Of a DNA stretch of 64,000 bases, positions 1 to 8,261 are shown one piece after another. The position numbers were made by a program, and so were the translations under genes. Under the pieces are notes generated by a model. It did no database searches, was not told where the DNA came from, and was given only the letters and a program-made list of their open reading frames with translations. The DNA is from Nocardiaceae bacterium (GTDB lineage: Bacteria; Actinomycetota; Actinomycetes; Mycobacteriales; Mycobacteriaceae), in NCBI GenBank assembly GCA_021372355.1, contig JAJFUQ010000005.1:79825-143824 (forward strand). Direction: 5' to 3'. Each line of letters starts with the position of its first letter. Positions within the stretch are counted from its first letter, which is position 1.

Positions 1-368
1 ACGAATTGCTGCATACCGGTGTCGAGAACTTCTTACACGTCCTTGCCACGCATCCGAGTGTGGCGTACTCCCAGTTCGTGGCAGTTCACGAAGCCGGGTT
101 GACCACTTCGCCTCAGCGCCTCGCGACACAGGACGCGATCGCGCGAGAACTACTCAGTCTCACCGATCGCGCGGCGCAGTTCGACGCCAACGTTCACGTC
201 CCGTCGCACCTGATCGCCATCGCGTTAGTGGGGAGCATCGACGTACTGATCGTGCGCACGATCGCCATGGGGCAGATGAGAAGGCTGCCGGAGATGGCGC
301 CGACTCTTGTCGAGCTGATCGGCGCGGTCGTTCTCAATAAGAATCCCGATCCGCACGGGTCCGAGTGA
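1..368 (+). CDS. TetR-family transcriptional regulator, C-terminal part (5' end outside window)
   Basis: The reading frame is already open at the left edge (first full codon at base 3) and ends with TGA at 366-368, so only the last 121 or so residues are visible. They form the helical ligand-binding and dimerisation half typical of TetR regulators, with a terminal pattern of the kind IDVLIVRTIAMGQ followed by APTLVELI. The DNA-binding helix-turn-helix would lie upstream of the window. The gene is convergent with the next one, with a gap of 10 bases. Family assignment rests on C-terminal pattern only, so it is moderate. Confidence 0.6.
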   Translation, partial: ELLHTGVENFLHVLATHPSVAYSQFVAVHEAGLTTSPQRLATQDAIARELLSLTDRAAQFDANVHVPSHLIAIALVGSIDVLIVRTIAMGQMRRLPEMAPTLVELIGAVVLNKNPDPHGSE

Positions 369-378
369 TCGGCGATCT

Positions 379-1536
379 CTATCGTTCCGGGGCAACGACC
401 ACCCCGAGCTCGGCAAGAAGCAGCACGGTGGCAGTGATTGCGGCTCGACGCGGGAACGGATTGTCCAGATTGGGCGAACCGAGCCGATGCGTCAGCGGAA
501 ACGGCCCGAGCGCCAGATCCCAGTGATGCGCGCGACAGACGGCAAGTGTGGTCCCCATGGGCGCGGTCACTTGCGCATGCTCGACCGCAACCTGCATGTC
601 GTTCGGCCCGACTCGTCGACCGATATCGATCGATCCCTGCATCTGGAAGTACGGCACCTCCAGTGGCCGGGCCACACCGACCACGTTGAAGATGGGGATA
701 TCGAGAGCATCGATGTCAGCGCCGTGCTCGGCCATGAATCGGCTGCGTTCGGTGGTCGACAAGTCGCGAATCGCGCCCCGCAGATCCCACTCATCCGGGC
801 GCTCGATCATGCCCTCGAGCTGGGCGATCGGCAGCATCGCCTTGAGTGCGGTCAAGACCAGTTCGGTGCCGACGATCGGGCCGATTTCGATGTCTTTGAT
901 CAGGCCGTAGACGTCGTCGGCGGTGGGGCTCCCCCCGACCGCACCGGCCCAGCACACGAGAGCACGCACCCGCCCGGCGATGTCGGGCTGATGCGCCAGC
1001 AGCGTCAATGCATCCGGGCTTCCCTTTGAGTAGCCGAACATGACGACGTCTGCATCGTCGGCGGAGTCGAGCGCTGCGCGAAGATCTGCCATGTTCGCCT
1101 CGCACCCGCGCGCGGGGTGAGCATCTGCCCTGACCACCGTGCTGCCGAACCCCTGCGCGACGGACTCCAGATCCTCGAGTCCGACCACCGGAATCGCACG
1201 ATGCACAAAGCCGGGACAGAACATCAAGGCCGCATCGATGGTGCCTTGCGTCGCCGGCGGCAGATCGAGGCGCCAGTCCTCGACGTCCTGAGCGAGGTAC
1301 CGCTCGGCAAGTCGCTGGCGGACCGGGCGCTTGTCGGTCCCCAGCAAACTGGTCGCGGCCCGCACTGCTCGCTCATCGCTTTGCGCCTCGGTCAGGAACA
1401 GGTCCCGCCACCGCTGACCGCACCACTGTTTGATCGCCGGGTCGACCAGTGCCCGGCGATCTGAATTGATGCGCTCGCGCACCGTGTCGATCAACTCGTC
1501 GAACTGGCTCCTGGCGAACAGGTCCGCAATATCCAC
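379..1536 (-). CDS. alpha/beta-hydrolase-fold-like protein of unknown function
   Basis: A protein of 385 residues with no recognised pathway. The chosen start is GTG at 1534-1536, preceded by GGAGAAG at good spacing; the frame is open about 270 bases further upstream, but that extension looks like non-coding translation. The middle holds VMFGYSKGSPDAL, which resembles a lipase or alpha/beta-hydrolase nucleophile elbow (G-x-S-x-G, here GYSKG). The N-terminal 60 residues are helical and charged. No signal peptide or membrane segment is seen. It stands alone on this strand beside a long non-coding region. A catalytic role (esterase or lipase-like) is an inference from the elbow alone. Confidence 0.55.
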   Translation of the reverse strand: MDIADLFARSQFDELIDTVRERINSDRRALVDPAIKQWCGQRWRDLFLTEAQSDERAVRAATSLLGTDKRPVRQRLAERYLAQDVEDWRLDLPPATQGTIDAALMFCPGFVHRAIPVVGLEDLESVAQGFGSTVVRADAHPARGCEANMADLRAALDSADDADVVMFGYSKGSPDALTLLAHQPDIAGRVRALVCWAGAVGGSPTADDVYGLIKDIEIGPIVGTELVLTALKAMLPIAQLEGMIERPDEWDLRGAIRDLSTTERSRFMAEHGADIDALDIPIFNVVGVARPLEVPYFQMQGSIDIGRRVGPNDMQVAVEHAQVTAPMGTTLAVCRAHHWDLALGPFPLTHRLGSPNLDNPFPRRAAITATVLLLAELGVVVAPER

Positions 1537-2163
1537 GTCTTCTCCATACGATCGGTTCGTTGCACCTGGAATCAGGTTAAGCACCCCTCGGAATATCCGA
1601 ATATAGGCGAGTTGTATACACACCGGATCTTGCCGACGGGAAGTGGACCTGCTGCACGGAAGCCGCCGGCCAATTTCACAAACTGCGGTCGAACTGCCGC
1701 ATTTGCGAGAGATTGTGACGTCAATGGGGCGGTGGTGATCGTCGTGGCAGCGATGGCGAGTAATCGTCCCGGCGAGCGACACATAGCTGAAACCATAGAT
1801 TACCAACCAATCAAGATCAGATAACTTGGCTCAACGTTGTCCGCACCAACAACAGGAACGGCGCAAATCATGCGCACGGCCACGATAAGCCGCTGCAGTC
1901 CGCACTTCTCGTCCTTTTCGATAACCGTGACCGTGCACCGGAAGTGGAAACCGCCGGAAGCACGCGACCCACGCGTTACCTGCGCGTTCCACCGATCCAT
2001 GTCGTGTTGTGCGTGTGTGAACATTCCCACTTGCGTTTGAAGGACCCGCGGTCCGTCCTTACCGTTGAGCTATCGCTGAGCAAGGTGAGCGACATCGAGG
2101 TTCTCACACCGATCAAATCTCCGGCTGCCCGGACGACATTGACGCAAAAAATGGGGGACTCTC
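1537..2163. other. gene-free region between two divergent genes
   Basis: About 627 bases without a convincing gene. Short open frames here have no good ribosome site and no recognisable sequence. It must hold promoters for both flanking divergent genes. A small perfect inverted repeat, GGACC-CGC-GGTCC, lies at 2042-2054 inside AAGGAC...GTCCTT. I see no tRNA, riboswitch or insertion sequence remnant. Confidence 0.5.
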
Positions 2164-3204
2164 GTGACGACAACACCGGACTCAACTGATCCACGAGCTG
2201 TTCTGCATCGCTATGTGAGTGCGAGTCGTCGACTCGTCGAACTCGGGCACAAGCGCGTTGTCGATAGCGCACGGCGCGAGTCCTTCACCGGTCGCGTCGC
2301 GGTCATCACCGGCGGCTCGTCCGGCATTGGACTAGCGACGGCAGAAGCGCTGGCCCGGCGCGGCGTAACGGTCATCATCATTGCCCGCGGCGTCGGCGAT
2401 GTGAAATGCGCCGTTCAAAGAATTCGTGACCACAACGGCACCGCGTACGGATATCCGTGCGACGTCACTGATCATTACGCCGTTTCCGGAGTCGCAAAGG
2501 CCGTGATCAAAGAGCACGGTCCCGTCGACTTCCTGATCAACTGTGCGGGTCGATCGATTCGCCGCGCCGTCGTCAGTTCGACCGATCGCCTCCATGATTA
2601 CGAGCGCACCATGGCGGTCAACTACTTCGGCGCCGTCGACATGATTCTCGCGTTCTTGCCTTCGATGCGGGAACGAGGCCGTGGCCACGTCGTCAACATC
2701 TCATCCATTGCGGTGCAGACCAAGCAACCGCTGTTTTCGGCGTATGTCGCCAGCAAGTCGGCTCTGGACGCCTTCAGCGTCGTGGCCGCGGCCGAGAATG
2801 CCGACGCTGGAGTCTCCTTTACCTCCATCCGAATGCCGCTGGTTCGCACTCCGATGATCGCTCCGACAAGTGACTTCGCAACACTTCCGGTCGAGACTCC
2901 CGAACAAGCCGCGGCGCGCGTCGTTCGCGCGCTCGCCGAACGCCCCGACCGAATCGATACACCCATCGGAACTCTCGCCGAGTATCTCGGCTACGTCGCT
3001 CCGACAATTCATCGGGCCATACTGCACCAGGTTTATCGAGCCTTTCCCGAATCAGACGTCGCCCGGTTGACCGTGCCCCGGCGTCCAGCCACGACCGATT
3101 CCGCACCCGGAAACACCTTGGCCAAGAAGGTGTTCACCCCGCTCCTGGCGCTCCCTACGCCGGGCGTCAGGTTCACCAGGTGGGTGCCTGGGCTCCACTG
3201 GTGA
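2164..3204 (+). CDS. short-chain dehydrogenase/reductase (SDR)
   Basis: NAD(P)-dependent oxidoreductase of 346 residues. The Rossmann glycine motif TGGSSGIG is at residues 49-56, the NAG-type motif appears as NCAG, the catalytic Ser lies in VNISS, and YVASK supplies the Tyr and Lys pair (YxxxK). The roughly 40-residue N-terminal lead and about 100-residue C-terminal extension make it longer than a classical SDR (about 250) and resemble the extended SDRs common in mycobacteria. Start is GTG at 2164 behind GGGGGA. Substrate is unknown. It converges with the TetR gene, 24 bases away, and is not obviously co-transcribed with cluster A. Confidence 0.85.
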   Translation: MTTTPDSTDPRAVLHRYVSASRRLVELGHKRVVDSARRESFTGRVAVITGGSSGIGLATAEALARRGVTVIIIARGVGDVKCAVQRIRDHNGTAYGYPCDVTDHYAVSGVAKAVIKEHGPVDFLINCAGRSIRRAVVSSTDRLHDYERTMAVNYFGAVDMILAFLPSMRERGRGHVVNISSIAVQTKQPLFSAYVASKSALDAFSVVAAAENADAGVSFTSIRMPLVRTPMIAPTSDFATLPVETPEQAAARVVRALAERPDRIDTPIGTLAEYLGYVAPTIHRAILHQVYRAFPESDVARLTVPRRPATTDSAPGNTLAKKVFTPLLALPTPGVRFTRWVPGLHW

Positions 3205-3228
3205 CTCCGCACGAAGGTGGGGCTGCGG

Positions 3229-3849
3229 CTACGGTGCGGAAATTCCGACATACATGAGGTGCTGAAGCGCTTCACTGAAGCGCCGACGCGATTCGCCATC
3301 CGGATGGCGCAGGTCTTCCAGGAGCATGGCCAATATCGCGCCATTGATGGCGACCGCGGTATTTCGAACGTCGAGGTCGGGGCGCAAATAGCCCACATCA
3401 ACGCCGTGGCGAAGGTAGGAAGCCGTCATCTCGCGGGCAAAATCAAGTAGGCCGAACATGCGATCCCGAAGCGGCGCGTCGACGGTTGTCGCCTCGAACA
3501 GCAGGACTCGGGTCATGCGAGTGTCCGCGCCGAGAACGTCAATAAGTGAATCGCCAATTCTCGCGACTTGACGGCGATAGTCTTCTAACGTCCACGCGGC
3601 ATCGGGCCGATTCTCATCGGCCAATGCTGACACGACCCGACCTACGAGATCCGAGATGACGTGATCGAGGATATCGCGCTTGTTTGCGAAGTAGCGGTAG
3701 AAGGTGCCGTGCCCAATTCCGAGCCGGCTCGCGATGTCGGCGATGCCGGTTTGGTGATACCCCGTTTCGGCGAAGCATTCGAAGGCCGTCGCCACGATGT
3801 CGCGCTGCAACTCCTCCTTCTGTCGCTCCCGCCGGTCCTGGGCCGTCAT
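3229..3849 (-). CDS. TetR/AcrR-family transcriptional regulator, likely repressor of cluster A
   Basis: A 206-residue one-component regulator. The N-terminal helix-turn-helix is clear (IADIASRLGIGHGTFYRYF, then NKRDIL), and the remainder is a helical ligand-binding domain. The start ATG at 3849 gives the usual short lead before the HTH; an in-frame ATG at 3891 would add 14 residues, and neither has a strong ribosome site. It is transcribed away from the P450/dioxygenase operon starting at 4019, the classic divergent layout for a TetR controlling its neighbour. The ligand could be a lipid or the pathway product (inference). Confidence 0.85.
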   Translation of the reverse strand: MTAQDRRERQKEELQRDIVATAFECFAETGYHQTGIADIASRLGIGHGTFYRYFANKRDILDHVISDLVGRVVSALADENRPDAAWTLEDYRRQVARIGDSLIDVLGADTRMTRVLLFEATTVDAPLRDRMFGLLDFAREMTASYLRHGVDVGYLRPDLDVRNTAVAINGAILAMLLEDLRHPDGESRRRFSEALQHLMYVGISAP

Positions 3850-4018
3850 AGTGCGAATCTTACGTTCCCGTCCCGCGGAATCATTTATCATCTGGTGACA
3901 TCTGATTCCCGACGGCTTCGTCGCGTTCGTGCGGCGGTGTCGTCACGGCCAGAACAGACATCTCGTCCACGCACCAAAACATCCACTTCGACACCAGAAA
4001 CCCGACCGGAGGGCCCCA
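3850..4018. promoter_or_regulatory. divergent control region between TetR gene and cluster A
   Basis: This 169-base gap separates the TetR gene from the cluster A operon and must carry both promoters. CATCTG occurs twice as a direct repeat at 3889-3894 and 3899-3904, one helical turn apart, within a stretch flanked by ATCA and TGAT (imperfect dyad). This is a candidate operator; no biochemical support is available from sequence. A strong GGAGG ribosome site sits just before the ATG at 4019. Confidence 0.4.
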
Positions 4019-4528
4019 ATGACAGCCGACCAACAATTCACCCTCGATGACCTGTCGGCCAAGAGCTACGACGAACTTGACACGCTTTACCGGTCTGGGA
4101 CGGTCCCCTCCGATCTCGCCGTCCTCGACAACCGCCCCAAGGGCCGAATGCTCGCTGTGCGCGGGCTGGACAAGACACCTCTCGCGGGCCTCCTGCGGCT
4201 GGCGGCCAAGCTTCCCGTGTTCCCCTGGGATGGAAAGACACTGACCGCCGACGACAGTCAAAGCGGTTCCGGCATCAACCGGATTCAACTCGGCGCGTCG
4301 ATGGACTGGTTCGGATTCAAGACCCGCGTCGAGAAGTCGGTGTTCGACGGCAACAACACGATCGTCCTCGACTACGAACAGCCGGGCAACCCGTGGTTCA
4401 TTCGACAGATTCACGACGAACTGCGGGAGATCTCCCCCGGCGTGTTCCTTGGTCCCGCGATGTGGAAACGCAGCGAATCAGGTCCAGTGAATGTCCTGTG
4501 GTTCGCATTGTCGGTCGCGGGTAGCTAG
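4019..4528 (+). CDS. small accessory protein of the P450/dioxygenase cluster (family A copy)
   Basis: First gene of cluster A, 169 residues, starting at ATG 4019 after GGAGGGCCCCA. I do not recognise the family. It is paralogous to the protein at 26535-27206: both share a G-T-x-P element, a PW-x-GK segment, and a C-terminal DEL...PG-(F/Y)-LG segment, and both precede a P450 and a dioxygenase. No signal peptide, membrane span or catalytic motif is evident. It ends 8 bases before the P450 start, so the two are almost certainly co-translated. A substrate-binding, chaperone or electron-transfer role is possible but unproven. Confidence 0.7.
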   Translation: MTADQQFTLDDLSAKSYDELDTLYRSGTVPSDLAVLDNRPKGRMLAVRGLDKTPLAGLLRLAAKLPVFPWDGKTLTADDSQSGSGINRIQLGASMDWFGFKTRVEKSVFDGNNTIVLDYEQPGNPWFIRQIHDELREISPGVFLGPAMWKRSESGPVNVLWFALSVAGS

Positions 4529-4536
4529 TTCCAGTC

Positions 4537-5856
4537 ATGGCTCAGCCCCCACAAGCTTCGGCACTGGAAAGCATTCAGTTCACCGCGACCGCGGCCGCTC
4601 CTAACGCTATTACCGGGCTCTTCAGTCGTAAGGAAGGGCCGGTCAAGGTCGCGAATCTTCTTGATGTGGACCGTCGCGGGTTCGACACCATTGGTGGTTT
4701 GGTCCGCAAGTATGGTCCGGGTCCGTTTTTTGTGCGGGTCGCGGCGGCGAACAGCATCCTGGTGACCGACCCGCAGGATATCGCGTTCGTGCTCGATGGT
4801 TCGCCTTCGAAGTTCGCGTCGAACCCGGGTAAGAAGCAGGCCGGGATGGTGGTGTTCCAGCCGGACGCGTTGACGCTGTCCCGCTCGCCGGAGTGGGAGG
4901 GTCGCCGCTCGTTCGCCGAGCATGTGCTGGCGACCGGTAAGCCGTTGCACCCGCTGGCGGCCCGGTTCCTCGACGTGGCGTACGACGAGGCGGACCAGCT
5001 TGCGGCCCTGGGCACGATCACGTGGGAGGCGATCAACGCCTCGTTCCAGCGGTTGACTCGCCGGGTGGTGCTGGGCGAGGCCGCGGCCGGGGACAAGCAG
5101 CTGACCCAGATTCTGCAGTCGCTGATGGCCGAGGCCAACGGGACCCCGGGCAAGGTCGGCGAGCAGTACCCGGAGTTGCTGCATTGCATCGGTCGGTACA
5201 CCAGTGCACCGGAGGCGGGCAGTCTGGTGGCGTTGATCGCTGATGCGCCGGGCAAGATTTACGGTCCGGTCGAGGGTCAGGTCATTCACTGGTTGTTCGC
5301 CATGGGTGACACGCTGCCGGCGAACTTGCTGCGCACACTTGCGCTGCTGGCGACCCACCCGGTGAAGCTGACGCTGGCGCGGGAGGAGATCGGTGCAGCT
5401 GATCTGCACGACCCGCAGGCCGTGGCCAAGCTCGACTATCTGGCGGGTTGTATTTACGAGGCGATGCGGTTGTGGCCGACCACGCCGATGCTGGCCCGGG
5501 TCGCGCTCGAGGACATCGAGTTCCCGGGTGGTGCCACGGTTCCGGCGGGCACCGAGATCGTCATCCACAACATCTTCAACCACCGCAACGGTGACCGGAT
5601 CGACTACGCGAACCGTTTCGCCCCGGATGAGTGGAGCAAGGGTGAGGCTGGCAAGGACCGCGCGTTGAACTTCTTCAGCCACGGCCCGCAGGGATGCCCC
5701 GGTGCCGGACTCTCGATCTTCCTCGGCCAGGCCGTGCTCGCCCGGCTCCTGCACAACCACGGCCTGGAAGACCAAAACAGCGGACTGACACCAGAACAGC
5801 CATTGCCCTACGCACAGAACTACTTCACGACTTCGGTCGGTCTAACACCAGCCTAA
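4537..5856 (+). CDS. cytochrome P450 (cluster A)
   Basis: A 439-residue soluble bacterial P450. The I-helix has AMGDT at residues 255-259 (acid-alcohol pair present), the K-helix ExxR is EAMR at 308-311, and the heme loop is FSHGPQGCPG at 380-389, with Cys387 as the axial ligand. No N-terminal membrane anchor is seen. It is followed after 38 bases by the alpha-dioxygenase-like enzyme. Established analogy: in fungal Ppo proteins a heme dioxygenase is fused to a P450 that rearranges the fatty-acid hydroperoxide. Inference: this P450 acts on the product of its neighbour. The middle of the gene is richer in GGT, TTG and CGT codons than the cluster B copy. Confidence 0.92.
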   Translation: MAQPPQASALESIQFTATAAAPNAITGLFSRKEGPVKVANLLDVDRRGFDTIGGLVRKYGPGPFFVRVAAANSILVTDPQDIAFVLDGSPSKFASNPGKKQAGMVVFQPDALTLSRSPEWEGRRSFAEHVLATGKPLHPLAARFLDVAYDEADQLAALGTITWEAINASFQRLTRRVVLGEAAAGDKQLTQILQSLMAEANGTPGKVGEQYPELLHCIGRYTSAPEAGSLVALIADAPGKIYGPVEGQVIHWLFAMGDTLPANLLRTLALLATHPVKLTLAREEIGAADLHDPQAVAKLDYLAGCIYEAMRLWPTTPMLARVALEDIEFPGGATVPAGTEIVIHNIFNHRNGDRIDYANRFAPDEWSKGEAGKDRALNFFSHGPQGCPGAGLSIFLGQAVLARLLHNHGLEDQNSGLTPEQPLPYAQNYFTTSVGLTPA

Positions 5857-5894
5857 AGACCGTTCGGTACACAGAAAAAGGGGAAAGAAACACA

Positions 5895-7700
5895 ATGAGT
5901 CTCCAGTGGTACGAGAACCCGTCCTTGCTCCTGCAGCTGAAGTCGCTGTCAGACGAGCGCAAGGACCTTCGCACCAAGAACTTGTTCGAGGCGCCGGACA
6001 TCAGACCCGAGAACGGTCTTGCAACGGAGGCCCCGCAAGACGCGGTGCAGGCACGAACCTCCGAAGGCACCTATAACGACCTCGGCTGTCCGTGGATGGG
6101 TGCCCGCGGAACCGGCTTCGGCCGCAACGTCCCGATCGAGAAGACCATCGTCAACAAGAAGCGACTGCTCGATCCCGACCCGCGCGTCATCAGCCGCACC
6201 CTCATGGCTCGTGACACGTTCAAGCCGGCCGGCATCCTGAACGCACTCGGCGCAGCGTGGCTGCAGTTCGAGAACCACAATTGGTTCTTCCATGGCGACG
6301 GTGTAGCGGGGCGCAACATCGAGATCCCGCTGAAGGACGGCGACGACTTCCCCGAGAACCCAATGCGCATCCGGGAGACCATCCCGATGCACGGTGAGAT
6401 CGAGGACGGCAAGCCGGCACCCGTGTTCGCCAACGTCGAAACCCACTGGTGGGACGGTTCGCAGATCTACGGCTCGGGCTCTGAGAAGCAGAAGATGATT
6501 CGAACCTTCGAGGACGGCAAGATCAAGGTCGACGACAGCGGTCGGCTCTTGCGCAGCGAGGTCCCCGGCGTCGACCTCACCGGCATGATGGAGAACTGGT
6601 GGTTCGGCCCCGGCCTGCTCCACACGCTGTTCTCCCGCGAGCACAACACCGTTGTGACCGAGCTGAAGAAGGCGTACCCGGAACTCTCGGACCAGCGTCT
6701 GTACGAACTCGGTGTTCTCATCGTCTCGGCCCTGATCGCCAAGATCCACACCGTTGAGTGGACGCCCTGCGTTTTGCGCCACCCGGCGCTGCAGATTGGA
6801 ATGAACGCCAACTGGTACGGCGCACTCGGCGAGACGTTCCGCGACAAGATCGGCCGCGTCGGCGACAGCGAGGCACTGTCGGGAATCGTCGGTTCCTCGA
6901 CCGACCACCACTCGGCGCCGTTCTCGCTCACCGAAGAGTTCGTCTCCGTCTACCGTATGCACCCGCTCATTCCGGACGACTGGAACTTCTACTCGCTCGA
7001 AAGCGGCGACCTCAAGCAGACCGCGTACTTCACCGAGCTCCAAGGCAGCTACACACGCGACTTCATGGACAAGTTCCAGATGGGTGATCTCTGGTACTCG
7101 ATCGGTATGGCCAGCGCCGGCGCGGTCTGCCTGCACAACTACCCGAACGCGCTGCGGAACCTGACCCGTATCGACGGCCAGGTCACCGACCTCGCGACGC
7201 TGGACATCGTCCGCGACCGTGAGCGTGGTGTCCCGCGCTACAACGACTTCCGCGAGGCTCTCCGGATGCCGCGCCGGAAGACGTTCGACGAGATCACGCC
7301 GAACAAGCAGTGGGCCAAAGAAATCGCCGAACTCTACAAGGGTGACGTCGACAGCGTCGACCTCCAGATCGGTATGCAGGCGGAAAAGCCGCCCAAGGGC
7401 TTCGGCTTCTCGGACACCGCGTTCCGCATCTTCATCCTCATGGCCTCGCGTCGACTCAAGAGCGACCGCTTCTTCACCAAGGACTTCCGCCCGGAGGTCT
7501 ACACGAAGACCGGTTTCGACTGGGTCAACAACAACGGCATGAAGGACGTCCTGCTCCGCCACTACCCGGAGCTCGAGCCGGTCATCGGCAACGCAGACCG
7601 TATGTTCGCGCCGTGGCCAGAACTCGGTGCCCCGGTTCCCGGCAAGCCGAACCCGATCGTTCGCCTCGCCGACACGGTCAAGGCCTACATGCCCTGGTGA
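5895..7700 (+). CDS. alpha-dioxygenase-like heme peroxidase (animal heme peroxidase superfamily, cluster A)
   Basis: A 601-residue member of the cyclooxygenase/alpha-DOX/Ppo superfamily. The start ATG 5895 follows GGGGAAAG. Near the N-terminus is TYNDL...MGARGTGFGRNVP, then AAWLQFENHNWFFHG with His128 as the probable distal His, THWWDGSQIYG (183-193), a conserved segment ending in ANWYGALG, and VYRMHPL with Tyr353 three residues before His356. In cyclooxygenases and plant alpha-DOX this Tyr forms the radical that starts fatty-acid dioxygenation and the His is the proximal heme ligand. The segments match plant alpha-DOX better than peroxidases. Predicted reaction: O2 insertion into a fatty acid to give a hydroperoxide; substrate and position are inferred. 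Confidence 0.88.
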   Translation: MSLQWYENPSLLLQLKSLSDERKDLRTKNLFEAPDIRPENGLATEAPQDAVQARTSEGTYNDLGCPWMGARGTGFGRNVPIEKTIVNKKRLLDPDPRVISRTLMARDTFKPAGILNALGAAWLQFENHNWFFHGDGVAGRNIEIPLKDGDDFPENPMRIRETIPMHGEIEDGKPAPVFANVETHWWDGSQIYGSGSEKQKMIRTFEDGKIKVDDSGRLLRSEVPGVDLTGMMENWWFGPGLLHTLFSREHNTVVTELKKAYPELSDQRLYELGVLIVSALIAKIHTVEWTPCVLRHPALQIGMNANWYGALGETFRDKIGRVGDSEALSGIVGSSTDHHSAPFSLTEEFVSVYRMHPLIPDDWNFYSLESGDLKQTAYFTELQGSYTRDFMDKFQMGDLWYSIGMASAGAVCLHNYPNALRNLTRIDGQVTDLATLDIVRDRERGVPRYNDFREALRMPRRKTFDEITPNKQWAKEIAELYKGDVDSVDLQIGMQAEKPPKGFGFSDTAFRIFILMASRRLKSDRFFTKDFRPEVYTKTGFDWVNNNGMKDVLLRHYPELEPVIGNADRMFAPWPELGAPVPGKPNPIVRLADTVKAYMPW

Positions 7701-7712
7701 CCAACAAGTGAT

Positions 7713-7753
7713 GTGTCGAGGGGGTTCGCCGCACCGGAGGGCCCCCTCGACAC
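7713..7753 (+). other. perfect 12-bp stem-loop between dioxygenase and SRPBCC genes
   Basis: GTGTCGAGGGGG (7713-7724) is the exact reverse complement of CCCCCTCGACAC (7742-7753), with a 17-base loop. It begins 12 bases after the dioxygenase stop and lies about 50 bases before the SRPBCC start. There is no T-tract, so it may be a partial terminator or an mRNA-stabilising element that sets different levels of the two proteins. Confidence 0.65.
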
Positions 7754-7802
7754 GTCCGCCGACCTGAAATTCCGCGAATCAACGAACACATTGGAGGCCC
7801 TC

Positions 7803-8240
7803 ATGCCCGCTACACTCAGCGCGGACATCACCGTCAACGCTCCGCCGGCGAAAGTCCTGGCTGCCATTGCGGCCCTCACGGACTATCCCCTCTGGTCCGA
7901 CACCCACAAGAAGTTCACGGTCGTTTCGACCGACGAGCAAGGTCGACCCACGAAGGCAGAGGCTACGGTGACGATCGGCGGCAAGCCGGACGATCAAGTC
8001 ATCTCCTATGAATGGAGCGACAACTCCGTACGCACCACGCTCGTCTCGTCGTCCACGGGTGCCATGAAGTCCCAGCAGACCTCGTACACCGTCACACCCA
8101 GCGGCGCTGGTTCCAAGATGGCGTACGAAATCACCGCCGATCCGGCCATTTCGGCGCCGGGATTCATCATCAAGCAAGCGCTGAAGAAGACGGTGAACAA
8201 CGCGACAGTCAACTTGAAGCGGCACATCGAAAGTAGCTGA
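7803..8240 (+). CDS. SRPBCC (START/Bet v 1-like) protein, last gene of cluster A
   Basis: A 145-residue single-domain helix-grip protein: an N-terminal strand (ADITVNAPPAKVLAAI), LTDYPLWSDTHKKF, repeated beta strands and a long C-terminal helix ending in LKRHIESS. The fold typically encloses a hydrophobic ligand such as a lipid, sterol or polyketide. Start ATG 7803 follows GGAGGCCCTC. It lies 102 bases after the dioxygenase gene, behind a strong stem-loop, and has no counterpart in cluster B. A role in binding the lipid substrate or product of the cluster is an inference. Confidence 0.8.
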   Translation: MPATLSADITVNAPPAKVLAAIAALTDYPLWSDTHKKFTVVSTDEQGRPTKAEATVTIGGKPDDQVISYEWSDNSVRTTLVSSSTGAMKSQQTSYTVTPSGAGSKMAYEITADPAISAPGFIIKQALKKTVNNATVNLKRHIESS

Positions 8241-8261
8241 CGTCGAATCACTCTTCGGAAT

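Noticed and set aside
1837..2189. Small + strand frames in the 1537-2163 gap
   Set aside because: No ribosome sites, odd composition and no similarity to anything recognised; treated as non-coding.
4525..5775. 416-residue open frame on the minus strand across the cluster A P450
   Set aside because: Mirror frame of a GC-rich gene; the + strand frame has P450 motifs and a clean operon fit, while the mirror is Arg/Val/Leu-rich without a recognisable domain.
5949..7562. 537-residue minus-strand open frame across the dioxygenase
   Set aside because: Antisense shadow. The same kind of mirror frame occurs at 23462-25186 in the paralogue, which reflects the conserved codon pattern, not a gene.
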